Of a stretch of DNA of 24,430 nucleotides, positions 1-7,283 are shown piece after piece. How positions within the stretch are numbered: position 1 is the first letter of the stretch; every line of letters starts with the position of its first letter. The position numbers were made by a program, and so were the translations under genes. Source of the DNA: CAYZYO01 sp964482585 (GTDB lineage Bacteria; Bacillota; Syntrophomonadia; Syntrophomonadales; Syntrophomonadaceae); NCBI GenBank assembly GCA_964482585.1, contig CAYZYO010000022.1:1-24430 (forward strand). Direction: 5' to 3'. The notes under the pieces are model-generated. The model saw only the letters and a list, made by a program, of their open reading frames with translations. It ran no database searches and was not told the DNA's origin.

Positions 1-23
1 AAAAGAAGGAGGTCTGGTTATTA

Positions 24-1082
24 ATGACAAAAATTATGGTAGTTGATAAAAACCCCTTGGAAGGGAAGGCACTTGACTATGTTTTAACACAATACCGCCC
101 GCATATATCTTATGTTGGCCAGGCATTTTCAGGAAATACAGGTCTTGAACTCGCTCAGAAAAGAACTCCTGATATAATATTCTCGGATATATTTCTTCCT
201 CAAATGAATGGTTTAATAATGGCTGAAAAGTTGAAAGAATTATTCCCTAATATTTTTATCATAATTTCTACTATAGCAGATGATTTTAATTTGGTAGAAA
301 AAGCCTTGCGTATCGGGATAAATAATTATCTGCTTAAACCCATAAGTCATAAAGTCCTACTCTTTACAGTGGATAATCTTAATGCCATTATTAATAATTC
401 TCGGGTTAATCAACCACTGTCAGCAAACACACTCCCGGAATGTTATCAAGGACTTCTAAAGACTCTGCGAACCAGTACAATTCAACAAATTTTTAACCAA
501 ACAGATATCATTTTAAGTGAATTGACACTTCAATTCAGGGGAGAATATAACAAAATCCGTAATGAGTTAATTAATATAGCCACAGAAATTACTTCAGCTG
601 AACAAAACGTCAGTTTTAATGAAATATTGACAATTATATATAAACAGTTTATAAACGATATTATTTCAGTTCAAAATAATGAAGATCTATTTACATCCTT
701 TAACATATTTATTGAAAAGGTGGCTTCACTATATAATCAGGAAGATCATAGCTATAGATCTGAAGTTATTTCGAGAATGCAGGAAATAATTGACAATCGT
801 TTACATGATAATATTACCCTGGAAAGTATTGCCAGTGAAATGTTCTTTACCCCTTCTTACCTCAGCCGTCTGTTTAAAAAAGAAATAGGCAAAAATTTTA
901 GTGATTACCTCATTGAAAGACGTCTTGAAAAGGCAAAAATTCTTCTTTTATCTACGAACCAAACCATCGACAACATTGCAGAGGAAATTGGTTATGAAAA
1001 TGCTAATTCTTTTCGCAGACTCTTTAAAAGCAAGATTGGCATGTCAGCAACTAAATATCGCTCTTATATGAGTGTAAAATAG
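24..1082 (+). CDS. Response regulator, REC domain plus AraC-type DNA-binding domain (YesN-like)
   Basis: A two-component response regulator that should bind DNA when phosphorylated by a partner histidine kinase. Residues 1-120 form a receiver domain: Asp55 (IFSDIFLP) is the likely phospho-acceptor, Ser82/Thr83 the switch residue, and Lys105-Pro106 the conserved KP pair. The usual acidic pair near the N-terminus is VDKN, so one magnesium ligand (Asp8) remains and the other is Lys9. Residues about 130-245 are helical and unassigned. Residues about 250-350 are an AraC/XylS domain with two helix-turn-helix units (ESIASEMFFTPSYLSRLFKK and DNIAEEIGYENANSFRRLFK). AAGGAGG at 6-12 sits well before this ATG. 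The partner kinase probably lies upstream, outside the window. The target genes are unknown. Confidence 0.93.
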   Translation: MTKIMVVDKNPLEGKALDYVLTQYRPHISYVGQAFSGNTGLELAQKRTPDIIFSDIFLPQMNGLIMAEKLKELFPNIFIIISTIADDFNLVEKALRIGINNYLLKPISHKVLLFTVDNLNAIINNSRVNQPLSANTLPECYQGLLKTLRTSTIQQIFNQTDIILSELTLQFRGEYNKIRNELINIATEITSAEQNVSFNEILTIIYKQFINDIISVQNNEDLFTSFNIFIEKVASLYNQEDHSYRSEVISRMQEIIDNRLHDNITLESIASEMFFTPSYLSRLFKKEIGKNFSDYLIERRLEKAKILLLSTNQTIDNIAEEIGYENANSFRRLFKSKIGMSATKYRSYMSVK

Positions 1083-1269
1083 AATACCTTGAGTTATTTT
1101 ATAAATAGCTTTCGCCTTTAACAGTAAATCTATAAAGCTTATAATTGCTCGCTGTTCATTTTTTCCCATTTACTGCTTATTGATATGTTGCTTCGAGCAC
1201 CCCTTCTCTTCTCTTGATGCAATGGTTTCTTCAAGACACAAATTCCACTTAAATGCCCAGAAACATACT

Positions 1270-1761
1270 TTATTCCTGCAATCTATCTAATAAAATCATA
1301 AATTCTTCACTGCCGACATTATAAACCCGGTAGCTTGAATAGTAGTATTCTCTAAAAGTATTGCTGCAGAGTTGTTCAGGTTTTAAATGTATCTCATCCT
1401 GTACTTGTTTTAAGGCAGTATAATCTTTAATTGGAGATTCATAATAATCTAAACCCCAAATGGGAATACTGATCCCCCATATTTTTTGATAATAACGAGT
1501 AAAATTAGCGGTATTTTTTCTAACTACCTGGTGTATTGGAACTTTACATGGTTGAAAAACAATATGTAATTGGTCTGGCATGATTACAAAACCATATACC
1601 CGGTAATCCAATGCATATTTGTTATAAGATAGTACGTTTAATAATAACTCACAGGCATAATTATTATTGAATATATCATAGTTTCCATAAGTAGATATAC
1701 TGATATAATAGGGCACTGTGAAAGAAAATAAAGTCGATACAGGAACCGGTTTCAAATACAA
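1270..1761 (-). CDS. Diverged REP-associated / IS200-like Y1 transposase (RAYT-like)
   Basis: A 163-residue protein that fits the Y1_Tnp/RAYT family over its whole length: an N-terminal YYISISTYGNYDIF strand, then YGFVIMPDQLHIVFQP where active members have MPNHVHLL, then a W-x3-YYES-P-I-KDY segment holding the likely catalytic tyrosine (Tyr106 or Tyr107), IHLKPEQL (family form YIHxNPxxA) and a C-terminal SSYRVY block. The HUH metal motif is Gln64-Leu65-His66, so one of two metal-binding histidines is lost. The start is TTG: its reverse-strand leader carries GGGAGGGGGG about ten bases upstream. The gene stands alone and no palindromic repeat flanks it directly. It may be an inactive or domesticated relative. 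Family membership is fairly secure; activity is doubtful. Confidence 0.75.
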   Translation of the reverse strand: MYLKPVPVSTLFSFTVPYYISISTYGNYDIFNNNYACELLLNVLSYNKYALDYRVYGFVIMPDQLHIVFQPCKVPIHQVVRKNTANFTRYYQKIWGISIPIWGLDYYESPIKDYTALKQVQDEIHLKPEQLCSNTFREYYYSSYRVYNVGSEEFMILLDRLQE

Positions 1762-2245
1762 ATATACCCCCCCTCCCCGTTTCTCTAGCTGATATCAACC
1801 GGCAAAGCCAACCGGCTAACTAATACTCTTCTTATACTACCACTGCTCTACTCTAAAAGCAGTTTACTCATCAAGATTTTGCATCATTAAATTTTTTAGA
1901 CCTTAGCCAGTTTTCTAATAGTATCATCCTGAATTAAAGATAACCATTCAATAGCGATGGACGATCTATAATAATTCTAACACTAGGTCCCCAATTTTAT
2001 AGTACTGGTTGTATTTTAAATAAAAAATACAAATTCTATTTTAATTTGCTGCTAAAAGGTATACTACATAGAATAAAATCAGTTTTTCAAATGCCATAAA
2101 TTTTTAATTAGCCCGGAGATTATAGTTCCTCTGCAAAAATAAAAACTAGCGTTTTTGCAGTGAAATTAATGTTTAAATTCAAAAGAAATGAAGCACTCTA
2201 TTATTGTAAATTAGAAATAATATTAGAGTTAGGAAGTGATTTGGT
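1762..2245. other. Gene-free 484-bp spacer with two A/T-rich hairpins
   Basis: No credible ORF here. It holds the divergent upstream regions of the RAYT-like gene (minus) and opuAC (plus). Two perfect inverted repeats stand out: TTGTATTTT (2009-2017) with AAAATACAA (2024-2032), and CTGCAAAAA (2131-2139) with TTTTTGCAG (2152-2160). The second lies about 85 bp upstream of the opuAC start and could be an operator or leader hairpin. I could not assign a confident promoter. Confidence 0.5.
2131..2160. promoter_or_regulatory. Inverted repeat upstream of opuAC
   Basis: CTGCAAAAA and TTTTTGCAG form a perfect 9-bp inverted repeat (10 with a T-G wobble) around a loop of about ten bases. Neither side has a run of T immediately after the stem, so a terminator is not well supported. 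An operator or mRNA leader structure for the transporter operon is possible. Confidence 0.35.
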
Positions 2246-3127
2246 TTGAAGAAAGTTAGATTTTGGTTGCTTTTTATTTTGGTGATATCGTTAATGACTG
2301 CTGTATTTACAGGTTGTGATAATGAGACAAGGAATTCAGGAAGAGAAGAAATTACCATAGGCAAATCAGCCTATTCTTATTCATGGATCCCGATATATAT
2401 CTTTGAAAATATTGGCGAAGAACTTGGCTATTCTATAAATATATCTGAAGGTGATATGGGCTTTCTGTGGTTAGGACTTTCTAATGGTGATATAGATGTT
2501 TTAGCAGATGTTTGGCTGCCAACCCTGCATAAAAATTATATGGAAAAATATGGAGATAAAATTGATTTAGTTCATACTATTCTGGAAGATGATGAGCTTG
2601 GCTGGGGAGTCCCTTCTTATGTCGATATTAATTCTATCGCTGATTTAAAAGGGAAAGGGGCTCAGTTTAATGATCGTATTGTCGGTATGGAGCCCAGTTC
2701 GGGAATGATGTTAACATCAGAAGAAGCCTTGAAAGCATATGATCTGGAAGATGAGTATTCTCTTGTTCAGGGTAGTACTTCAGCAATGCTGGCTGAAACC
2801 GAAAGAGCTTACCAAGCCAAAGAACCAATTGTAATGGTTGCCTGGCGGCCTCATACTATGATGACGCGTTATGATTTAAAAATATTAGAAGATCCTAAAA
2901 ATGTTTGGACATTTGATGATTGGCATACTGGCGCCAATCCTGGTTTAGAAGAAAAGGCTCCTGATTTTTACCGGTTTATAAGTCATTTTGAAATTACCGC
3001 AGATGAAATTGAAGAAATGCTGTTTGAATTTGAAGAAGGTGCTGGGACAGTCGAACAATTAAGACAGATGGCAGATAAATGGATAATGGATAATCGAGAA
3101 ACTGTGGACAAATGGATAGAAGAATAA
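2246..3127 (+). CDS. opuAC: Glycine betaine/proline ABC transporter, substrate-binding lipoprotein
   Basis: The extracytoplasmic receptor that captures glycine betaine or a related compatible solute and passes it to the permease. Residues 1-24 are a lipoprotein signal (basic KK, hydrophobic core, then FTGC with Cys24 as lipidation site). The rest matches the OpuAC fold: GDIDVLADVWLPTLHKNYMEKYGDK, DLKGKGAQFNDRIVGMEPSSG, EPIVMVAWRPHTMMTRYDLKILEDPKNV, and tryptophans of the kind that build the betaine-binding cage. The start is TTG, set by AGGAAGTG at 2231-2238; no ATG fits the lipoprotein signal better. It is the first gene of a receptor-ATPase-permease set, but a repeat element fills most of the 252-bp gap before the ATPase. 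The exact substrate (betaine, proline, carnitine, choline) cannot be told from sequence. Confidence 0.93.
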   Translation: MKKVRFWLLFILVISLMTAVFTGCDNETRNSGREEITIGKSAYSYSWIPIYIFENIGEELGYSINISEGDMGFLWLGLSNGDIDVLADVWLPTLHKNYMEKYGDKIDLVHTILEDDELGWGVPSYVDINSIADLKGKGAQFNDRIVGMEPSSGMMLTSEEALKAYDLEDEYSLVQGSTSAMLAETERAYQAKEPIVMVAWRPHTMMTRYDLKILEDPKNVWTFDDWHTGANPGLEEKAPDFYRFISHFEITADEIEEMLFEFEEGAGTVEQLRQMADKWIMDNRETVDKWIEE

Positions 3128-3223
3128 TCTATCTATAATGTTAATAATGATCTCTGTCTTTTATAAACATCAGGGATCTTAATTTTAGATTAATGGAAAA
3201 AATAAATATAAATCTTTAATTAG

Positions 3224-3353
3224 TTGGATTTTGCATGACAGCTATTTTATGTGATTAGAACCCCTGCATCCATAGAGGAAATTTCAGTCTCCGGCTTGAC
3301 TGTTATCCTTAGGCAAAGTAAAATGGTGAATTTTCGAATTATGCAAAACCCTC
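3224..3353 (+). repeat. MITE-like palindromic repeat, copy 1 (inside the opu operon)
   Basis: A 130-bp element. Left end TTGGATTTTGCATGA, right end ATTATGCAAAACCCTC, which are imperfect inverted repeats of each other. The interior carries AGAACCCCTGCATCCATAG, a degenerate core ending CAGTCTCCGGCTTGA, and TGTTATCCT. It aligns along its length with the copy at 9523-9653 in the same orientation. It lies between opuAC and opuAA and ends 26 bp before the opuAA start. An open frame entering it from opuAA is not part of that protein. Confidence 0.85.
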
Positions 3354-3379
3354 TAGTTAAAAGAATCGGGGATACGTTA

Positions 3380-4567
3380 ATGCATAAAATTGAGATTAAT
3401 AATCTATATAAGGTATTTGGGAAAAATCCTGAAAAAGCCATTGAGTTATTAAATCAGGGATTTAATAAAGATGATATTTTAAAACAGACTAAACTGGTTA
3501 TAGCCCTTGAAAATGTATCCTTTTCGGTTAAAGATAGAGAAACTTTTGTAGTAATGGGTTTATCCGGCAGTGGTAAATCAACTTTACTGAGGTGCATAAA
3601 TCGTCTAATTGAACCTACCAGTGGTAATATTTTTGTTGATAAAGAGGATATAACCGCCATGACACCCGGTGATTTACTTGGAATGCGGCGAAAAAAACTG
3701 GGTATGGTTTTTCAGAGTTTTGCTCTTTTTCCTCATTTAAATGTACTGGATAATGCCGCTTATGGCTTGAAAGTACAGGGAATTGCAGAGAAGGAACGGA
3801 AAGAAAAAGCTAAAGAAGCTCTTCAAAATGTTGGTTTAGAGGGCTGGGAATTTACTTTTCCAGGTAAATTAAGCGGAGGAATGCGCCAACGAGTAGGCCT
3901 TGCACGGGCTCTAGCAAATGACCCAGATATTTTATTAATGGATGAAGCATTTAGTGCTCTTGATCCACTTATCAGACGTGAAATGCAGGATGAATTAATA
4001 GCATTACAGGATAGATTAAATAAAACAATTATTTTTATCACTCATGATTTGGATGAAGCTCTTAAGCTTGGGGATAGAATCGCTTTAATGAAGGATGGCA
4101 AAATAATTCAAGTTGGAACTCCAGAGGAAATATTACAGAGTCCAGCTTCAGATTATGTAACTCGGTTTGTAGAGGATGTTGATAAAACTAAAACATTAAC
4201 CGCCTCTCATGTAATGAATGAACCTAAAGCTGTTATATATTCCAAAGATGGCCCTAGAGTTGCATTGCGCAGAATGAAAGAGAACGGCATTTCCAGTATC
4301 TTTGTTGTTGATAGGCCTAATAGACTTTTAGGTTTGTTAACTGCAGAAAAAGCGGTTAAGGCAATTCAAAGTGGTAATGATGAAAGATGGAAGGACAATT
4401 ATCTGGAACCTAATTTAGATAAAGTTTCTCCTGATATCCCAGTAAATGAATTATTTCCACTTATGGCTAAGACTCAAGGCCCAGTAGCAGTAGTTTCAGG
4501 AAATAATGACCTTCTTGGGGTTATTGTTCGCGGGTCAATATTCTCAGCACTTACAGGAGGTGAATAA
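3380..4567 (+). CDS. opuAA: Glycine betaine/proline ABC transporter, ATP-binding protein with CBS domains
   Basis: The ATPase that powers betaine import, 395 residues, close to ProV/OpuAA length. Walker A is GLSGSGKST (60-68, Lys66), followed by the Q-loop VFQSFALFPH, signature LSGGMRQRVGLARA, Walker B ILLMDEAFSALD, and switch histidine ITHD. About residues 275-395 form two CBS domains (SHVMNEPKAV onward), which in OpuA systems sense ionic strength or nucleotides. The start is the ATG at 3380 with GGGGAT at 3367-3372. A longer in-frame start at 3251 would lie in the repeat element and gives residues absent from the family, so I reject it. The next gene follows after two bases, and its ribosome site (GGAGGTGA) overlaps this gene's end. 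Confidence 0.96.
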   Translation: MHKIEINNLYKVFGKNPEKAIELLNQGFNKDDILKQTKLVIALENVSFSVKDRETFVVMGLSGSGKSTLLRCINRLIEPTSGNIFVDKEDITAMTPGDLLGMRRKKLGMVFQSFALFPHLNVLDNAAYGLKVQGIAEKERKEKAKEALQNVGLEGWEFTFPGKLSGGMRQRVGLARALANDPDILLMDEAFSALDPLIRREMQDELIALQDRLNKTIIFITHDLDEALKLGDRIALMKDGKIIQVGTPEEILQSPASDYVTRFVEDVDKTKTLTASHVMNEPKAVIYSKDGPRVALRRMKENGISSIFVVDRPNRLLGLLTAEKAVKAIQSGNDERWKDNYLEPNLDKVSPDIPVNELFPLMAKTQGPVAVVSGNNDLLGVIVRGSIFSALTGGE

Positions 4568-4569
4568 AT

Positions 4570-5421
4570 ATGCCTGATATTACAATACCTTTAGGAGATA
4601 AAATTAACCTGCTTTTTGACAGGCTTATACCTATAATATCACCTATTACCAGGGCTTTAAGTAACATATTTGAAGTGTTAGTAGCAAATCTAGAAGACTT
4701 CCTTCTTTTATTGCCTCCCCTGCTTATTATAATTTCCTTGAGTATTTTAGCATGGTGGATTGCTGGAAAGAAACTTGGGGTATTTTCATTCCTGGGTTTA
4801 TTCCTTATGTATATGCTGCAATTATGGTCGCAAACCATGTCAACATTAGCTTTAGTACTGCTTGGAACTTTAATCTCACTATTGCTCGCTATCCCACTTG
4901 GTATTTGGTCTTCTCTAAATAATAATGTTGAAAAAACACTGCGCCCGGTTTTAGATTTTATGCAGACATTACCCAGTTTCGTATACTTAATTCCAGCAGT
5001 TGTTTTTTTTGGTCTAGGCAAAATCTCAGCAGTTGTAGCTATTATGATATTTGCTATGCCTCCGCCGGTCCGCTTTACTAATTTGGGAATCCGGCAAGTT
5101 CCGGTTGATATGATAGAAGCTGCTCAATCATTTGGATCTACCCGTAAACAGATATTATTTAATGTACAACTACCCCTGGCACTCCCAACAATTATGGCTG
5201 GTATAAACCAATGTATAATGATGTCTCTCTCTATGGCAGTTATTGCGGCTATGATAGGAGCAGGTGGACTTGGGGGCGAAGTACTAAAGGCTATGCAGAC
5301 TGTCGACATAGGATTAGGAGTAGAAGGTGGATTAGGAATAGTCTTATTAGCTATTTTGTTAGATAGAATGACTGAAAAAGTCTCTAAAAATCGTGAATTT
5401 ACTGTTAATGAAAATAATTGA
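4570..5421 (+). CDS. opuAB: Glycine betaine/proline ABC transporter, permease
   Basis: The membrane subunit of the betaine importer, 283 residues, probably present as a dimer. Several hydrophobic helices are visible (LLLLPPLLIIISLSILAWWI, FSFLGLFLMYMLQLW, ALVLLGTLISLLLAIPLGIW, FVYLIPAVVFFGLG, and the region around 215-265). The cytoplasmic EAA coupling loop that docks on the ATPase is EAAQSFGSTRKQILFNVQLP. It starts two bases after opuAA and is translated from a GGAGGTGA site inside that gene, so the two subunits are likely coupled. The TGA stop lies in the terminal repeat of the next MITE copy, so that element sits exactly at the gene end. Confidence 0.95.
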   Translation: MPDITIPLGDKINLLFDRLIPIISPITRALSNIFEVLVANLEDFLLLLPPLLIIISLSILAWWIAGKKLGVFSFLGLFLMYMLQLWSQTMSTLALVLLGTLISLLLAIPLGIWSSLNNNVEKTLRPVLDFMQTLPSFVYLIPAVVFFGLGKISAVVAIMIFAMPPPVRFTNLGIRQVPVDMIEAAQSFGSTRKQILFNVQLPLALPTIMAGINQCIMMSLSMAVIAAMIGAGGLGGEVLKAMQTVDIGLGVEGGLGIVLLAILLDRMTEKVSKNREFTVNENN

Positions 5422-5543
5422 GAGCTTGGCATTAAAAATTCACCATGTCACCTGGCTCAGGATGACTGCTAAGCCAGAGACTCAAGTCTCCTCTATGGAT
5501 GCAGGAGTTTTAGTATTTATAAAATAGTTAATGCGAAGTCCTC
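5418..5543 (-). repeat. MITE-like palindromic repeat, copy 2 (abutting the opuAB stop)
   Basis: Opposite orientation to copy 1. It begins TTGAGAGCTTGGCATTA, continues AATTCACCATGT and CAGGATGACTG, has the palindrome GAGACT-CA-AGTCTC at 5477-5490, then CCTCTATGGATGCAGGAG, and ends ATAAAATAGTTAATGCGAAGTCCTC. The first bases overlap the opuAB TGA (5419-5421). The palindrome could also act as a weak transcription stop or 3' stabiliser for the transporter mRNA. Confidence 0.85.
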
Positions 5544-5596
5544 AATTGATAACCCCCTGGTTAATTCTCATTTTATAATTACTTATTAATTCGTAC

Positions 5597-6058
5597 TTAC
5601 AGGTATAAACGCATATAAATTACATTCTCTAATGGATTATTATAATATGGTTCTATTTCATAAAACCCTAGTTTTTTATATAAGGAAACTGCTTTTTTTA
5701 AAGTTGCAAAGGTATCAAGCAGCATATAATCATATTTTAGTTCAACAGCATCCTCAATTATTTTATTTGCCAGCATTTGCCCAATTTTATGTCCTCTGAA
5801 TTCAGTCTTGACATATAATCGTTTCATTTCACAGCTGGTATCATTGATTCTGCGCATACCTACACATCCAACTGCTTTGCTGTCAGCAAATGCAATATAC
5901 AATCTGCCATCAGGTAATCCATACTTACCAGGAAGCTGTTCTAGTTCTTCCGCATAGTTTTGGAAATCCAAGTTTACTCCAAGCATTTGAGTATATTCTG
6001 CAAATAATACTCTAATAGTTTCGATTTGATCATATGCAGGTTTTATTATTATTTCCAT
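5597..6058 (-). CDS. GNAT family N-acetyltransferase
   Basis: A 153-residue acyl-CoA-dependent acetyltransferase of the GNAT fold. The acetyl-CoA pyrophosphate loop is RGHKIGQML (the Q/RxxGxG/A motif) directly after the beta-4 strand EMKRLYVKTEF. Motif B is the C-terminal AVSLYKKLGFYEIEPYY. The N-terminal helix IRVLFAEYTQML and the GRLYIAFADSKAVGCVGMRR strands also fit. The ATG at 6058 has AGGTGAT just upstream. It is a single gene convergent with opuAB and flanked by repeat copies on both sides. The acetyl acceptor cannot be predicted. Confidence 0.88.
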   Translation of the reverse strand: MEIIIKPAYDQIETIRVLFAEYTQMLGVNLDFQNYAEELEQLPGKYGLPDGRLYIAFADSKAVGCVGMRRINDTSCEMKRLYVKTEFRGHKIGQMLANKIIEDAVELKYDYMLLDTFATLKKAVSLYKKLGFYEIEPYYNNPLENVIYMRLYL

Positions 6059-6118
6059 ACCTTATCACCTAAATTAATCTTTTTTTCACCGCTGTCCGAT
6101 AATTTAAACTTTGATTAG

Positions 6119-6303
6119 TTTGAAAATAAACGCTTAATGCATACTTAGATAAGTTGGCCCCGCACCCGCGTTTTGGTAAAACCGCAGCAACCGGATAGAA
6201 GCGTAGAAGCAACTTCAGTCGCCGCCCTGGCACCCTGAGTTGCGGCTGGTCGGAGACTGAAGCCTCCTTTATGGGTGCAAGAATAGTTTTTATGCAAACT
6301 CCT
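6119..6303 (+). repeat. MITE-like palindromic repeat, copy 3 (long-palindrome type)
   Basis: A longer variant of the repeat. It starts GTTTGAAAATAAACGCTTAA, also seen at the 20.88-kb copy. Its two arms, GTAGAAGCAACTTCAGTCGC (6203-6222) and GGAGACTGAAGCCTCC (6252-6267), are imperfectly complementary and separated by GCCCTGGCACCCTGAGTTGC. It ends TTTTTATGCAAACTCCTC, matching the MITE terminus. It occupies most of the left half of the 448-bp gap between the GNAT gene and the ICMT-like gene. Confidence 0.8.
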
Positions 6304-6398
6304 CATGGTAATAATATCTCGCTAATTTTACAATTTTACAAAATAATATAAGAAAATAGATAAGAATACAACTATTTTGCCACCTCTAAGGTCTTAAT

Positions 6399-6473
6399 GT
6401 TAGAATAAGAAATATTAACAAATCGTTTATCAAGATACCTAAAACACGTTTTTTTAGCAGAATTTATTCTAAC
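6399..6473. promoter_or_regulatory. 10-bp inverted repeat upstream of the ICMT-like gene
   Basis: GTTAGAATAA (6399-6408) and TTATTCTAAC (6464-6473) are perfect inverted repeats 55 bp apart, ending 33 bp before the ATG at 6507. They could be paired half-sites for a regulator or the base of a leader RNA stem. No relation to the MITE termini is visible. Confidence 0.3.
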
Positions 6474-6506
6474 GATCCATAATTAATTTGAAAGGACGGT
6501 TGTAAT

Positions 6507-7094
6507 ATGGAATATTTAGTTTTTAGTGTTATGGTATTAAGCATGGCAGGCTTCGTCTATTTTTATTTAAAAAGTGTACAGCCTGCACAAATGGAAAAGG
6601 ATACGGGTAAGGGGGCTTATTCCAAATGTGCCAAATTCAGGTATGTTGCTTACATTTTCACGTTAATGTATTTAGTCGCACTTTTAGGCTATCGTTTTTT
6701 CCCCCTCTTTAGTAATATACCGCTTTTTTTTTCCTCCTCCTGGCTCTATTTGTTAATACCGGCTCTACTTCTGGCTATTCCAGCATCAATTTTAAAATCT
6801 AAAGCCAGTGTTGCCGCTGGTAAATCATTTGCACCTAATAAATCTACTCCTATGTATAAGGGAATCTACGAAACCATACGCCATCCACAGGCTGTCGGAG
6901 ATATTCTTTATTATATTTCTATGGGATTTTTCTTAAATAGTCCATTCCTGCTACTTTTTAACCTTCTATGGATTCCCATCTATATTTATCTATCTTACAA
7001 AGAAGAAAAAGACCTGCTTTTACGATATGGTGAAAGATATAAGGAATATATAAAACATACTGGATTTATGATCCCCAAGAAAAAGGCTATTTAA
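6507..7094 (+). CDS. Isoprenylcysteine carboxyl methyltransferase-like membrane protein
   Basis: A 195-residue integral membrane protein with about five hydrophobic segments. The C-terminal half carries the ICMT/PEMT signature: YKGIYETIRHPQAVGDILYY (RHP then G), a hydrophobic hairpin, then YKEEKDLLLRYGERYKEYIKHTGFMIP (the EE...L...G..Y..Y...P pattern). In this family these residues bind S-adenosylmethionine at the membrane face. Bacterial members methylate varied, mostly unknown small molecules or lipids, so no substrate is claimed. AAAGGACG lies at a normal distance before the ATG. A soluble methyltransferase gene follows 189 bp later on the same strand, but no direct functional link can be shown. 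Confidence 0.85.
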   Translation: MEYLVFSVMVLSMAGFVYFYLKSVQPAQMEKDTGKGAYSKCAKFRYVAYIFTLMYLVALLGYRFFPLFSNIPLFFSSSWLYLLIPALLLAIPASILKSKASVAAGKSFAPNKSTPMYKGIYETIRHPQAVGDILYYISMGFFLNSPFLLLFNLLWIPIYIYLSYKEEKDLLLRYGERYKEYIKHTGFMIPKKKAI

Positions 7095-7239
7095 ATACAG
7101 TGCATATTCCAATAAGTAAATATAAAATAAATTTTTCCAGCAATCAAAACCAGCTTATAAGTTTTTATTAGTAATTATTAACAAATGCTATCTAGTAGTT
7201 TAATTCCATTATTTTCGAGCAATCTAATAACAAACATGC

Positions 7240-7267
7240 TTGAGTTTTAAGTAACAAAAAATATTGT
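7240..7267 (+). promoter_or_regulatory. Possible sigma-A promoter of the SAM methyltransferase gene
   Basis: TTGAGT (7240-7245) and TATTGT (7262-7267) with a 16-bp spacer, followed by an AAAGGGGAT ribosome site and the ATG at 7284. The -10 box would place the start only a few bases before the ribosome site, so this is weak. Confidence 0.3.
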
Positions 7268-7283
7268 AAAGGGGATCTGCAAA

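Noticed and set aside
3251..3379. N-terminal extension of opuAA (43 residues)
   Set aside because: It is a translation of the repeat element; the family begins at the ATG at 3380, which has its own ribosome site.
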